Positions 1-9,179 of a stretch of DNA of 64,000 bases are shown here, one piece after another; the stretch's first letter is position 1; each line of letters opens with the position of its first letter. The position numbers and the translations under genes were made by a program. The stretch covers positions 62,713-126,712 of the forward strand of contig PMHJ01000037.1 in NCBI GenBank assembly GCA_003158175.1, read 5' to 3'. This DNA comes from Candidatus Cybelea septentrionalis (GTDB lineage: Bacteria; Vulcanimicrobiota; Vulcanimicrobiia; Vulcanimicrobiales; Vulcanimicrobiaceae). Under the pieces are notes generated by a model, which saw only the letters and a list, made by a program, of their open reading frames with translations, was not told the DNA's origin and did no database searches.

Positions 1-125
1 GCAAACTCCTGGGCAAGGGGCACGGTCCCTCGAAAAAGACCGCGCAACAAGCGGCGGCCGAGGCCGCACTGCTCTCGCTCACTCCGGCGAGCGACGAAGG
101 CTTGGCCCGCGCGGTAGGCACGTGA
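1..125 (+). CDS. rnc: Ribonuclease III, C-terminal fragment
   Basis: Only the last 40 codons are in the window, read in frame from base 3 to the TGA at 123-125. The residues match the end of a double-stranded-RNA-binding domain: a G-x-G-x-S-K-K-x-A-x-Q-x-A-A-A pattern followed by an Ala/Leu-rich helix, as in the RNase III C-terminus. The family cleaves double-stranded RNA in rRNA and mRNA processing. The next gene, smc, starts inside this stop codon (GTGA overlap), and rnc-smc is a common bacterial gene pair, which supports the call. The catalytic domain lies outside the window. Confidence 0.85.
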   Translation, partial: KLLGKGHGPSKKTAQQAAAEAALLSLTPASDEGLARAVGT

Positions 126-3100
126 AACTCAAGAAGGTTCGAACGTTCGGCTTCAAAACGTTTGCCGAACCGACGGCGCTGGAGTTCGGCGACGGCGTTA
201 CGGCGATCGTCGGTCCGAACGGTTCCGGAAAGTCCAACCTCGTCGATGCGTTTCGATGGGTGCTGGGTGAGACGTCGACCAAGAGTATACGATCGGGACG
301 GTTGGAAGACGTCATCTTCGCCGGCAACGAAAGCCGCAAGCCGCTCGGTCTCGCCGAAGTCTCGATTCTGTTCGACAACTCCGACGGCGCGTTGCCGATC
401 GACTTCAACGAAGTCGAAATAACCCGGCGCGCCTATCGAGTGGGTGAGAGCGAATACTTCATCAACCGCAGCCAGGTACGTTTACGCGACGTGCTCGACT
501 TGGTCATGGGCACCGGCCTCGGACCCGGTTCTTATGCCATCGTTTCGCAAGGACAAATCGATGCAATCCTCGTCAGCAAGCCGGCGGAGCGGCGCTCGCT
601 TTTCGAAGAGACCGCGGGCATCGGCAAGTTTCTTGCGCGCAAACACGAATCGATGCGCCGCCTGGAACGCACCGAGCAGAACGCCATCCGCATCAGCGAC
701 CTTATTTCGGAGCTGGAACGGCGAATTCCGGAGTTGGAGAGTCAGCTTCGCCGGGCCAAGCGCTACCGGCGCGTCAGCGCGCGTCTTCGCGATCTGGAGA
801 TCCTCGGTTACCTGCGAGCCGGCGCGTCGCGTCGCGCCGAAAGGCTCTCGTTACGCGACGAGCTAGAGCGAGGCGAGGAGCAGCGCGCGGCGGCCGCCGC
901 GAAGGCTGCAACGCTAGGCGCGGAACTTACGAGCCTGCGAACGCAGCTCTACCGATGCGAACTGCAGCTCGAAGAGTTGCGCTCGAAGTCACAGAGCGAG
1001 CGTAACGACGTCGCACGTGTCGAAGCAGAGTACGCAGCCGCGCTCGCGCGTCGTGAGGCGCTCGAGCGGCAATCGACGCAAACCTCGGAGGACGCCGCAC
1101 GGGTGCTTGGAGAGCGCGCGTTGCTCGTTACGGCGATGGATCAGCTGGAAGCACGCCTCGCACCGGTATCGCAAGCGTTGGAAGAAGCGCGGGAGCGCGA
1201 ACTCGAGGCGCAAGCGACGCTCTCGCGGGCGCGCGCGCAACTCGAAAAAGTTTTTACCGAGCTGCGCGAGGTCGAAGCCGGCGCGACGGAGCTGGCAACC
1301 CGCAAGGCGGAGCGGCGGGTTCAAGCCCAAACGCGTCGCACTGAGGTCGAGCGTCTCGAACGAGAGGAGCAGACCGCCCGCGAGCGCGCAGAGCAACTCG
1401 AGATTGCCGCGGGCGGGGCGTCACACCGTCACGGCGAAGGGCGGCGCCACATCGCAGCGCTTGAAGCAGAGCTGCTCGATGCGCGGGGTCGCGCGGAGAA
1501 CGCGGAGCTCCAGGCCGCTGCCGCCCAAGAGGAAGTCGTGGCGGCGCAGGGCGCTCATCGCGATCAAACCGGCGACGTCGCAGCGGCGCAATCGCGTCTG
1601 CACACGATCGAAGAGCTGGAAAATTCGCTCGAGGGGCACGTTCCCGGAACGCGAGCAGTCGTCGAAGCGCGGCAACGCGGCGAGCTGCGCGGGATCGAGG
1701 ACATCGTTTCGAATCTCATCACGACGCAAGAACGGTACGCCCGCGCGATGGACGTTGCTTTCGGCGCTCGGCTTTCCAACGTCGTCACGACGACCTCGGA
1801 AGATGCCGAACGTTGCGTCGAATTTCTCAATCGCAAAGAGGCCGGCCGCGCAACTTTTCTACCGCTCGATACCCTTTCCGATCGCCAAGGCCGAAGTCTC
1901 GAAGCTGGGCTGGCCGCGGTCCCCGGAGTACTCGGCTACGCGCACACGCTGCTACAGACGGCGCCGCGCTACGCGAGCATCGTCAACTTCTTGGTTGGCA
2001 ACGTTTTGATCGTCGATCGGCTCGAGACCGGCATCGAGCTCGTCCGCGAGCGAGGCGTGCGAGACACGATCGTGACGCTGAGCGGCGAGCAAATCACCGG
2101 AGGCGGTGCGATTACCGGCGGCCGGTTTGCGCGCGAGCGCTCGATCCTTTCCCGGCGATTTCTGGCTGCTAGTCTTCGCGAAGCGTTGGCGGACATGCGG
2201 CTGCGACTCGACGATTCCGAGCAGGCCCTGCGAGGAGCTCAGGCTCGCGCCCACGCTGCCATTGGAGAGCGCGATGCCGCGCGGGAGCGTCAGGCGCGCG
2301 CGGAGTCGCAGCTCGTCGGCTTGCGCGCGCAAACCGCGGCTCTTACCGAAGAAGTCGAGCGCACGCAGGCCGAGCTCAACACTGCGCGCGCCGCGACGGC
2401 TTCCCTTCACGAACAGGTTTTGCGCTCTCGAGAGCTGCAGCGCGAGTACGAGCGCAGCGACCCCGAAGCCCAAAAAAGCGACGACGAACGGCTGCGCCTG
2501 GAAGCCGAGCTCGCACGCGTCCGTGAGGAGATTGCCGCCGCGCAAACGACGCAGACCGCGGCGAGCGCGCATGCCGCCGATTTGCGCGAGCGAGCCGGCG
2601 GGCTCGCCGCCGAACGCGACGCGTCCAACGCGAGGCTGGGAATGCTCGATCAGGATCGCGCGCGCGCCGGGTCGGCACGGGAGCGGATGCTGGCCGAGAT
2701 CGCTCTGCTGATGGAAGAAACCCGCAGCGCGCACCTTCATCTCGAAGGTCTGTGGCGCGGCGTCGTTTCGCTCGACGCGCGGCTCGAGCAATCGCGCAAA
2801 GAGCGTGAAGAACTCGTAACGGGACAGGCTCGCGTCGAATCGGAGCTGCGGTTGGCCGAACAGGAAGAGCGCGAGGCCGCGGCCGGCGGCGAGCGTCACC
2901 GCACGCGATTGGCGCAGATCGAAGCCGAACTGGGAATGCTGGTCTCTCAGTTCGCGCAACATCCAGCCACGAATGAAGAATGCGCTGACGTGGAGAGCCG
3001 GTATCGGGACGAAGCCGATGCGGTCGTCGAAGAGCTTCCACGACTGCGCGACGACCTCGCGCGTTTGGAGTCGAACGTCAACCTCAACGCGGAGGCCGAG

Positions 3101-3685
3101 CGCGATGACGTCGCGCAGCGCGAGGAGTTCCTTCGGGTGCAGCTCGACGATCTCGCAAAGGCGCGGGCGACGCTGCTCGAGTCAATTCAGGAGATCGAAC
3201 GGGAGAGTCAAGCGCAGTTCAACGCGACGTTCGAGCGAGTTGCCGCGGCGTTCTCGACAACCTACGGACGGCTTTTTGCGGGCGGTCAGGCGAAGATGTG
3301 GCAGACGGAGCCCGCCAATCTCGCGGAAACCGGCATTGAAATCGCGGTACAGCCGCCGGGCAAAAAACAGATGCCGCTGGCCGCGCTCTCGGGCGGCGAG
3401 CGCGCGATGACCGCCGCGGCTCTAATTTTTGCGCTCATCGAGATCAAGCCCGCGCCGTTCTACCTGCTCGACGAGGTGGACGCCGCACTTGACGATGCGA
3501 ACATCGAGCGGTTCTGTCAGATGGTGCGAGAGTTCGCCGCAAAGTCTCAAATGCTTATCGTCACGCACAATAAGAAGACGATGGAGAGCGCGGATCGTCT
3601 ATACGGCGTAACGACCAAAGAAGCCGGCGTCAGCGCGATTGTTTCCGCAGAGCTCGCCGCGCAGGCGGAGATGTCGGTTGCCTGA
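122..3685 (+). CDS. smc: Chromosome partition protein SMC
   Basis: Full-length SMC ATPase (1187 aa), the condensin subunit that organises and segregates the chromosome with ScpA and ScpB. The N-terminal Walker A motif GPNGSGKSN lies near residues 31-39. Long Glu/Arg/Ala-rich coiled coils flank a globular hinge at about 510-640. The C-terminal half of the ATPase carries the LSGGE signature at residue 1089 and the Walker B stretch FYLLDEVDAALDD from residue 1113. Start is GTG at 122, overlapping the rnc stop. The length is normal for bacterial SMC. The extreme Ala/Arg/Glu richness of the coils fits a GC-rich genome and is not a sign of decay. Confidence 0.97.
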   Translation: MKLKKVRTFGFKTFAEPTALEFGDGVTAIVGPNGSGKSNLVDAFRWVLGETSTKSIRSGRLEDVIFAGNESRKPLGLAEVSILFDNSDGALPIDFNEVEITRRAYRVGESEYFINRSQVRLRDVLDLVMGTGLGPGSYAIVSQGQIDAILVSKPAERRSLFEETAGIGKFLARKHESMRRLERTEQNAIRISDLISELERRIPELESQLRRAKRYRRVSARLRDLEILGYLRAGASRRAERLSLRDELERGEEQRAAAAAKAATLGAELTSLRTQLYRCELQLEELRSKSQSERNDVARVEAEYAAALARREALERQSTQTSEDAARVLGERALLVTAMDQLEARLAPVSQALEEARERELEAQATLSRARAQLEKVFTELREVEAGATELATRKAERRVQAQTRRTEVERLEREEQTARERAEQLEIAAGGASHRHGEGRRHIAALEAELLDARGRAENAELQAAAAQEEVVAAQGAHRDQTGDVAAAQSRLHTIEELENSLEGHVPGTRAVVEARQRGELRGIEDIVSNLITTQERYARAMDVAFGARLSNVVTTTSEDAERCVEFLNRKEAGRATFLPLDTLSDRQGRSLEAGLAAVPGVLGYAHTLLQTAPRYASIVNFLVGNVLIVDRLETGIELVRERGVRDTIVTLSGEQITGGGAITGGRFARERSILSRRFLAASLREALADMRLRLDDSEQALRGAQARAHAAIGERDAARERQARAESQLVGLRAQTAALTEEVERTQAELNTARAATASLHEQVLRSRELQREYERSDPEAQKSDDERLRLEAELARVREEIAAAQTTQTAASAHAADLRERAGGLAAERDASNARLGMLDQDRARAGSARERMLAEIALLMEETRSAHLHLEGLWRGVVSLDARLEQSRKEREELVTGQARVESELRLAEQEEREAAAGGERHRTRLAQIEAELGMLVSQFAQHPATNEECADVESRYRDEADAVVEELPRLRDDLARLESNVNLNAEAERDDVAQREEFLRVQLDDLAKARATLLESIQEIERESQAQFNATFERVAAAFSTTYGRLFAGGQAKMWQTEPANLAETGIEIAVQPPGKKQMPLAALSGGERAMTAAALIFALIEIKPAPFYLLDEVDAALDDANIERFCQMVREFAAKSQMLIVTHNKKTMESADRLYGVTTKEAGVSAIVSAELAAQAEMSVA

Positions 3686-5261
3686 CGCCCCGGCGGCAAC
3701 GAGACGCGCGGCACTCATCTCTGTTTTCGACAAGACCGGTTCGGCGGAGTTGGCCCACGCACTCGAGCGGCGCGGCATCGAAATTTACGCCACGGGTGGA
3801 ACGCGAGCATTCTTAGCGCAGCAGGGCGTACGGGCCAGAGACGTTGAGGACGTCACCGGTTTTCCCGCGCTCTTCGGCGGCCGCGTCAAGACTCTGCATC
3901 CCAAGATCTTCGGCGCGATACTCTACGATCGAACCGATCGCGAGCACACGTCGCAAGCGTTGAAATACGCGATTGCCGAGATCTGCGCGGTCGTCGTAAA
4001 CCTCTATCCTTTTGAATCGACGGTAGCGCGTCCCGGTACGTCGGAAGAAGAAGCGATCGAGCAGATCGATATCGGGGGCGTGGCGTTGTTGAGAGCTGCG
4101 GCCAAAAACTTCGAGCACGTCACCGTCCTAACGCATCCTTCGCAGTATGCGGAGTATCGAGCCGCAATCGAGTCGGGTGACGTGCCACCGGCGCTGCGCC
4201 GCAAGTATGCAATCGCGGCCTACGAACGCACCGCGGAGTATGACGTTGCGATCTCGCACTACCTCGCCGCAGCGGGGGAAGTCTTGCCCAGCGAGCTTCC
4301 CGGCGCTCTGGCACTGACGTTGCCCCTTGCCAAACGTTTGCGGTACGGCACGAATCCGCAGGAGCGCGCGGCATTCTACCTCGACCGATCCGAGCGTCTG
4401 CCCGAGCAGCTCCATGGTAAGGCGCTCTCCTATAATAATTTGCTCGATCTCGATGCGACGCTGCGGCTGCTCTCCCGCGCCCCGCTCGGCGCCGAGTTTG
4501 GAAGCGATCGCGAACGCTTCATTCGCGCGGCGGTGGTAAAGCATACGGTCCCCTGCGGTGTCGCCCAACGTTCGCGCGTCGGCCTGGCCGTTCGAGAAGC
4601 GCTCGAGGCCGATCCGGTTTCGGCATTCGGGGGAATCGTCGCAGCCGATGCTCCGATCGACGCCGCCGCTGCGCAAGCGCTCGGCCGGTACTTTCTCGAG
4701 ATCGTGGCCGCGCCGGATTTCGATTCGGATGCGCTCGACCTCCTCAAGAAAAAAAAGAATCTTCGAATTATGCGCTTTGGGAAAGCGCTTCCCGACGAGT
4801 TGGCGCACGAGTTGCGCCTCCGAAGCGCGCTCGGCGGCGTTCTCGCGGAAAACGACGATCCGGCCGCGCCGGCGGAGGAGTGGCGCGTCGTCAGCCGGCG
4901 ACAACCAAGCCCGCAGCAATGGCACGATCTGGCGTTTGCTTGGGATGTCGTCCGGCACGTAAAAAGCAACGGCATCGTGATCGTTAACGGCGGAACGACC
5001 CGTGGAATCTGCGCGGGGCAGACAAACCGGGTGAGCGCGGTGCAGATCGCGTCGCAGCGCGCCGGCGACCATGCCAAGGGCGCCGCGTGCGCCAGCGACG
5101 GGTTCTTTCCGTTTGCCGACGGTTTGGAGGCCGCCGTTGCCGGTGGATGCGCGGCGATTATCGCGCCCGGCGGATCGGTTCGAGACGGTGAAGTCGTCGC
5201 GGCGGCGGATCGCCTCGACGTCGCGCTGGTTTTTTCGAGCTATCGCTATTTTCTGCATTAG
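3678..5261 (+). CDS. purH: Bifunctional AICAR transformylase/IMP cyclohydrolase
   Basis: PurH performs the last two steps of de novo purine synthesis, from AICAR and 10-formyl-THF to IMP. The N-terminal MGS-like cyclohydrolase domain has ISVFDKTG, the YATGGT loop and the VKTLHPK motif. The C-terminal transformylase domain has RYGTNPQE, the Lys-His pair in VKHTVPCGVA, the ICAGQTNRVSAVQIA stretch and ASDGFFPFAD. I chose TTG 3678 because GGAG lies 8 nt upstream and the product (527 aa) then begins just ahead of the conserved fold; this start lies inside the smc end (8 nt overlap). Most relatives read KHxNPCG, so Val in place of Asn is a small deviation. A VOC gene follows after 12 nt. Confidence 0.95.
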   Translation: MPDAPAATRRAALISVFDKTGSAELAHALERRGIEIYATGGTRAFLAQQGVRARDVEDVTGFPALFGGRVKTLHPKIFGAILYDRTDREHTSQALKYAIAEICAVVVNLYPFESTVARPGTSEEEAIEQIDIGGVALLRAAAKNFEHVTVLTHPSQYAEYRAAIESGDVPPALRRKYAIAAYERTAEYDVAISHYLAAAGEVLPSELPGALALTLPLAKRLRYGTNPQERAAFYLDRSERLPEQLHGKALSYNNLLDLDATLRLLSRAPLGAEFGSDRERFIRAAVVKHTVPCGVAQRSRVGLAVREALEADPVSAFGGIVAADAPIDAAAAQALGRYFLEIVAAPDFDSDALDLLKKKKNLRIMRFGKALPDELAHELRLRSALGGVLAENDDPAAPAEEWRVVSRRQPSPQQWHDLAFAWDVVRHVKSNGIVIVNGGTTRGICAGQTNRVSAVQIASQRAGDHAKGAACASDGFFPFADGLEAAVAGGCAAIIAPGGSVRDGEVVAAADRLDVALVFSSYRYFLH

Positions 5262-5273
5262 GAGGAGCCTCGT

Positions 5274-5657
5274 ATGCCGCGTTTTCTTCACACGTCGATC
5301 TTTGTCAACGACATGAACGAGTCGATCGATTTTTACACCGAGAAGCTTGGATTGCGCCTGCTCGACGGCCCCTTTCACTATCCCGGTAACGCCGACATGG
5401 CCTTCGTGGGAAATGATTGGAACTCGTACATCGAGCTCGTCTACGACTTGGAAGAGCATCCTCCGTATGCGTTGGGTAACCGCTACGAACACCTGGCTCT
5501 CGAAGCCGACGGCGACCTTCGCGAGTACGTCGATGCACTCCGAGCCGAAGGCGTGAGGATTCTCAAAGATGTCTACAAATCTCCCGGCGGTACCCGCGCG
5601 ATTGCCTTCGTAGAAGATCCAAACGGCATCCCGGTCGAGCTCTTAGAACCTCGTTAG
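5274..5657 (+). CDS. VOC superfamily (glyoxalase I-like) protein
   Basis: A 127-aa protein of the vicinal-oxygen-chelate fold, closest in appearance to lactoylglutathione lyase (GloA). It has the N-terminal strand HTSIFVNDMNESIDFYTEKL, a central E-L-V-Y metal-ligand strand, the HLALEADG strand, and a C-terminal FVEDPNGIPVELLE in which the last Glu is the usual metal ligand. The paired beta-alpha-beta modules and length fit GloA. A strong Shine-Dalgarno (AGGAGG, 5260-5265) overlaps the purH stop codon and fixes ATG 5274 as the start. Glutathione use is not evident from sequence, so the substrate should be treated as unknown; methylglyoxal detoxification is the simplest guess. Confidence 0.8.
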   Translation: MPRFLHTSIFVNDMNESIDFYTEKLGLRLLDGPFHYPGNADMAFVGNDWNSYIELVYDLEEHPPYALGNRYEHLALEADGDLREYVDALRAEGVRILKDVYKSPGGTRAIAFVEDPNGIPVELLEPR

Positions 5658-5666
5658 CGATACTCG

Positions 5667-6806
5667 TCAGCGGTAGATGAAAGGATCGGCCGGCGGCGCG
5701 ATGCGTTGTGCGCTGCCGGCAACCAGGCGAAGGTTGCCGCCGATGCTCTCGATGCGTCCGTCCACCCGCAGCCAGCTCCCCGCCGCGAAGCGGGGTGTGC
5801 GGTCGAGACGGACGACGACGGGAGCCGCATCGGCGCGACAGCACGTGATCGCGTAGCGCACCAAAGCGCTCTCGGCCCCGCTGCGCGCAAGCGTTCCCGT
5901 GAACGTCAAATGCTCTCCCGCAAAGAGATCGGCGAGCGTCGTTTCGGTGGCGTGGTACTGCGGCGGCGGAGCGCCGATCATCGCGCCGGCGAGCATCAAA
6001 ACCGGCGCGCATCGCCGCGTTGGGCTTTGCTCGCGTCGATACGCGATCGCGCAGATCAGTGCCGCGCCGGCGCACGCCGCCATCAGGGGTGCGATCGCGG
6101 GATGAACGAGTGCGTCTCCGCGCCGCGATGCGACGATTGCAAATGCTACGGCCAAGAGCGCGTAGGCGAGCGCATCGTGGCCTTTTTCCGAATGCGTCGG
6201 TCGCCGAAGAGCGCGCAGATCGATGATTCCGGCCACGCAGAGAAAGGCCGCCGCGGCGATTGGAGCTTGGACGCGCAATGCGCCGGCGACGGCAACGGCC
6301 CCAAGCCCACAGGGCGCCGTCATAAAGCCGAGCATCGCGCCTGCCGCGGCACCGAGGATCGGTGGAAGCTTTGCGGGGTCAACCGCGGCCGCGAACTGCG
6401 TCGCGGCACCGGTGAGGATTGCCGGCGGAAGAAGTGCGGCAAACTCAGCGAGCAGGTCCGGCGGTTGCGGGCAGCCGGGACGGCGATCTCCGCGGTGGAG
6501 CAAACGCGCGACCGCGAAGGCGGCCCCCAAGCGCGCGGCGGCGACGACCGGACCGAAGAGTAGCCACGTCGCCGCGGCCGCCGGAAGTGAGCGCGCCGAT
6601 GGTCCGGCCGTGCAACCGCAACCGAGATAGGCCATGGCATTGGAATGGCGCAGGAGGCGTCCGGCAATGATGCCGGCGAGCAAGAATGGCGCGGCTTCAA
6701 AAAGAGCGCTCGCCGACGTTGCCAGCGCGCAGCGCAGGGCGTCCGGCGTGGAGAGCGTCGCGAGGGCGAGTAGTGCGCCTGCATAGAGTGCGATACGCAC
6801 CCGCAA
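5667..6806 (-). CDS. Permease (YcgR/DUF318-like) fused to YcgQ/TIGR03943-like domain
   Basis: A 379-aa membrane protein. Residues about 1-105 and 120-200 form two permease-like halves with several hydrophobic helices, a GCGC motif at 62-65 followed by PSARSLPAAAAT, and TAPCGLGAVAVAGALR near 164-179, as in the predicted permease family DUF318/ArsP-like. Residues about 235-275 add further membrane segments. The tail (about 295-370) is a soluble beta-rich domain with ITCCRADAAPVVVRL (Cys322-Cys323), typical of the YcgQ/TIGR03943 (DUF1980) putative permease subunit. In Bacillus these parts are separate neighbouring genes, so this looks like a natural fusion. The substrate is unknown. TTG 6806 or GTG 6800 are possible starts. 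The gene is convergent with the VOC gene. Confidence 0.7.
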   Translation of the reverse strand: MRVRIALYAGALLALATLSTPDALRCALATSASALFEAAPFLLAGIIAGRLLRHSNAMAYLGCGCTAGPSARSLPAAAATWLLFGPVVAAARLGAAFAVARLLHRGDRRPGCPQPPDLLAEFAALLPPAILTGAATQFAAAVDPAKLPPILGAAAGAMLGFMTAPCGLGAVAVAGALRVQAPIAAAAFLCVAGIIDLRALRRPTHSEKGHDALAYALLAVAFAIVASRRGDALVHPAIAPLMAACAGAALICAIAYRREQSPTRRCAPVLMLAGAMIGAPPPQYHATETTLADLFAGEHLTFTGTLARSGAESALVRYAITCCRADAAPVVVRLDRTPRFAAGSWLRVDGRIESIGGNLRLVAGSAQRIAPPADPFIYR

Positions 6807-6865
6807 CCATCACGCATGCCGCCGCAATGGCTAGTCAATCGGCCCGGCGAACCGGTCGGCCGAAC

Positions 6866-8140
6866 ATGGCGGAGAACTTTCGCGCCCCACGCGGCACCCA
6901 GGACTTCGTTCCTCCCGAATCCGGGCGCTTGAACGAGCTCGAAGCACGGATACACGTGCTCGCGGCGCGTTTCGGCTACCGCGAGATTCGCACGCCGGTC
7001 TTCGAGTCGACCGAACTCTTCGTCCGCGGCGTCGGCGCGCAGACCGACATCGTGGAAAAAGAGATGTACACGTTCGCCGACCGCTCCGGCCGTAGCTTGA
7101 CGCTGCGCCCCGAATGGACGGCGCCGGTGGTCCGTGCCGCGCTCGAACACCATCTCTTTGCGCTCGGGCCGCTTCGACTCTATTACATCGGACCGATTTT
7201 CCGCTACGAGCGTCCGCAGAAGGGCCGCTATCGCCAATCGCATCAGTTCGGCGTCGAGTGTTTTGGCTTTCCGGGTCCCGAAGCGGACTTGGAAGTGATC
7301 TCGCTCGCGTGGGAGCTGGTACGCGGATACGGGATCGACGATGCGGTGCTCAACCTTAACTCGATCGGCGACGAGCGTTGCCGGCCGGCTTATCGCGACG
7401 CGTTGATCGCGCACTTCAGTCCGCATCTGGCCGAGATGAGCGAAGAGTCGCGTTTGCGGATCGAGCGGAATCCGCTGCGCTTGCTCGACAGCAAGGATCC
7501 GGTCGACGTTCCGTACGTGCAGAGCGCGCCCGCATTGGAATCGTTTCTTTGCGCGCCGTGCCGGGAGCACTTTGACGCGCTCAAATCGTATCTCGATTTG
7601 GCCGGCATTCCGTTTACCATCAACCCGCGGATCGTTCGCGGACTCGATTACTACGGAAGAACCGTTTTCGAGATCACGTCGAGCGTCCTCGGCGCGCAGA
7701 GCAGCGTTTGCGGCGGCGGCCGGTACGACGGATTGGTGCAATCGCTTGGCGGCCCGGATGTGCCTGCAGTCGGCTTCGCTCTTGGCATGGAGCGCTTTCT
7801 CATGATGCTGCAAGCCCGCGACTCGCAAGCCCAAGCTCCGCGACGCGGCCTCCAAGCCATCGCGCTGGGAGCACAAGCGCGCACCGTCCTGGCACCGATC
7901 GTCGCGGAGCTGCGCCGCACGCTTGAGGCGCCAACCTTTGCCGACTATCTCGAGCGTAAGCTGCTGGCTCAGTTGAAGATCGCTGACGGTAACCGGGCGC
8001 GCTATGCGTTGATTCTCGGCAGCGACGAGCTCGCCGCGGGTGAGGCGGTATTGCGGGACCTGGAGCACCGAAGCGATCGCCGAGTGCCGTTAGGTTCGAT
8101 AAGAGTCCTTGTCGAGCTTCTCGTAGAAGCGGGACTGTAA
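6866..8140 (+). CDS. hisS: Histidyl-tRNA synthetase
   Basis: Class II aminoacyl-tRNA synthetase charging tRNA-His (424 aa). It starts with the hallmark RGTQDF after ATG 6866; an in-frame ATG at 6827 would add 13 unconserved residues. Motif 2 appears as FRYERPQKGRYRQSHQFGVE, the histidine-specific loop as RGLDYYGRTVFE, and motif 3 as GGGRYDGL followed by VGFALGMERF. The C-terminal anticodon-binding domain is shorter than in many relatives but present. The gene heads a long coupled run, with its TAA sharing one base with the accB ATG. In many Firmicutes hisS lies next to aspS; here aspS is at the other end of the same run. Confidence 0.96.
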   Translation: MAENFRAPRGTQDFVPPESGRLNELEARIHVLAARFGYREIRTPVFESTELFVRGVGAQTDIVEKEMYTFADRSGRSLTLRPEWTAPVVRAALEHHLFALGPLRLYYIGPIFRYERPQKGRYRQSHQFGVECFGFPGPEADLEVISLAWELVRGYGIDDAVLNLNSIGDERCRPAYRDALIAHFSPHLAEMSEESRLRIERNPLRLLDSKDPVDVPYVQSAPALESFLCAPCREHFDALKSYLDLAGIPFTINPRIVRGLDYYGRTVFEITSSVLGAQSSVCGGGRYDGLVQSLGGPDVPAVGFALGMERFLMMLQARDSQAQAPRRGLQAIALGAQARTVLAPIVAELRRTLEAPTFADYLERKLLAQLKIADGNRARYALILGSDELAAGEAVLRDLEHRSDRRVPLGSIRVLVELLVEAGL

Positions 8141-8577
8141 TGGACGAGCGCTATGCCGAAGAGACGCAAACGTTACGCGAGCTGCTGGCGCTCATGCACG
8201 AGCACGACCTCGACACGATTAAGGTAAAACTGGGCGACGCAGTCTACGAGCTCTCACGCGCGAACTCCGAGCAGGCGCCGCAGGCTGACGGCTTCTCCTC
8301 CGCATCGGCCGGCGAAAGCGTGCCGGAGGCGGGTGCGAACGTTACGAAGGTGCTGGCGCCGTTGACCGGCGTGTTCTATCTTGCATCGTCACCCGATGCC
8401 GCGCCGTATGCCGACGTCGGCGACCGGGTCGAGGCCGGCGACGTCCTGTGCGTGCTCGAAGCGATGAAGCTCTTCAACGAAATTCAGAGCGATTATTCGG
8501 GTACGATCGTGCGCATCGTGCCAGGCAACGGCGAGCTGGTATCGCAGGGTGAAGAACTTTTCTGGATCGAGCAGTGA
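8140..8577 (+). CDS. accB: Biotin carboxyl carrier protein of acetyl-CoA carboxylase
   Basis: A 145-aa AccB. The N-terminal helix and the Asp/Leu-rich stretch match the family start, a Ser/Ala/Glu-rich linker spans about 45-65, and the biotinyl domain carries VLEAMKLFNEI with the biotin-accepting Lys at residue 110. The protein carries CO2 on biotin between biotin carboxylase and carboxyltransferase in fatty-acid synthesis. It is unusual that accC is not beside it and that it lies between hisS and a heptose-synthesis gene. The coupling to both neighbours (TAATG and GTGA overlaps) makes co-expression very likely, linking lipid supply to LPS assembly by position only. Confidence 0.93.
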   Translation: MDERYAEETQTLRELLALMHEHDLDTIKVKLGDAVYELSRANSEQAPQADGFSSASAGESVPEAGANVTKVLAPLTGVFYLASSPDAAPYADVGDRVEAGDVLCVLEAMKLFNEIQSDYSGTIVRIVPGNGELVSQGEELFWIEQ

Positions 8578-9179
8578 ACGATAAGATGGCGCGGTACCAC
8601 GGACGCCGTGGTTTCGACGAGTTGCTCGCCGACCGGCGCGTGCTTCTCGATCTGCCGCAGTATCGCGAGCAAGTCGAAGCCATCGTCGATGCGGTCGTTG
8701 CGGCTCTTCGGGCGCGCAAGAAAGTCCTGTGGTGCGGAAACGGGGGCAGCGCGGCGGAAGCACAGCACATGGCTGCCGAACTTTCCGGGCGTTACTTGCG
8801 CGAACGGCCGGGTCTGAACAGCGAAGCCCTTTCTGTTAACTCGTCGACCCTGACGTGTGTGGGCAACGATTACGGATACGACTTCGTCTTCTCTCGCCAG
8901 GTGGAAGCGTTTGCGCAACCGGGCGACGTCGTGATCGGCATGACGACCAGCGGCAGCTCCCGAAACGTCGTGCTCGCGCTGCAGGCCGCGAAGCGGCGCG
9001 GTGCGGTGACGGTTGCGTTTACCGGCAACGGCGGCGGCGAAGTTCTCGAATATTCCGATCTTGCACTGCTCGGCCCCGATGGATACGCAGCGATCGTCCA
9101 AGAAGTGCATCAGGTCATGGCGCACATCGTCTGCGATTTAGTAGAGCAGCGCTTGATTTTCGAAGGCGGCTTACCGTGA
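8574..9179 (+). CDS. gmhA: Sedoheptulose-7-phosphate isomerase
   Basis: SIS-domain isomerase (201 aa) converting sedoheptulose 7-phosphate to D-glycero-D-manno-heptose 7-phosphate, the first step of ADP-heptose synthesis. Diagnostic stretches are WCGNGGSAAEAQHMAAEL, which carries the phosphate-binding loop, the GMTTSGSS loop, and VQEVHQVMAH near the C-terminus with the conserved Glu/His. Start GTG 8574 overlaps the accB stop (GTGA). The heptose kinase and adenylyltransferase genes follow directly, giving a near-complete pathway. The phosphatase GmhB and the epimerase HldD are not in the window. Confidence 0.95.
   Translation: MNDKMARYHGRRGFDELLADRRVLLDLPQYREQVEAIVDAVVAALRARKKVLWCGNGGSAAEAQHMAAELSGRYLRERPGLNSEALSVNSSTLTCVGNDYGYDFVFSRQVEAFAQPGDVVIGMTTSGSSRNVVLALQAAKRRGAVTVAFTGNGGGEVLEYSDLALLGPDGYAAIVQEVHQVMAHIVCDLVEQRLIFEGGLP

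Noticed and set aside
4128-5492. Long minus-strand open frame opposite purH (about 454 codons)
   Set aside because: It is antisense to a clearly conserved gene, has Arg-rich composition typical of GC-rich shadow frames, and no family motifs.
6320-8068. Long minus-strand frame opposite hisS
   Set aside because: It overlaps both hisS and the permease gene and has no recognisable domain; the underlying genes are well supported.
8855-9175. N-terminal extension of the heptose kinase frame into gmhA
   Set aside because: The extra residues are unconserved and lie out of frame over gmhA. GTG 9176 with a GTGA overlap fits the operon style.
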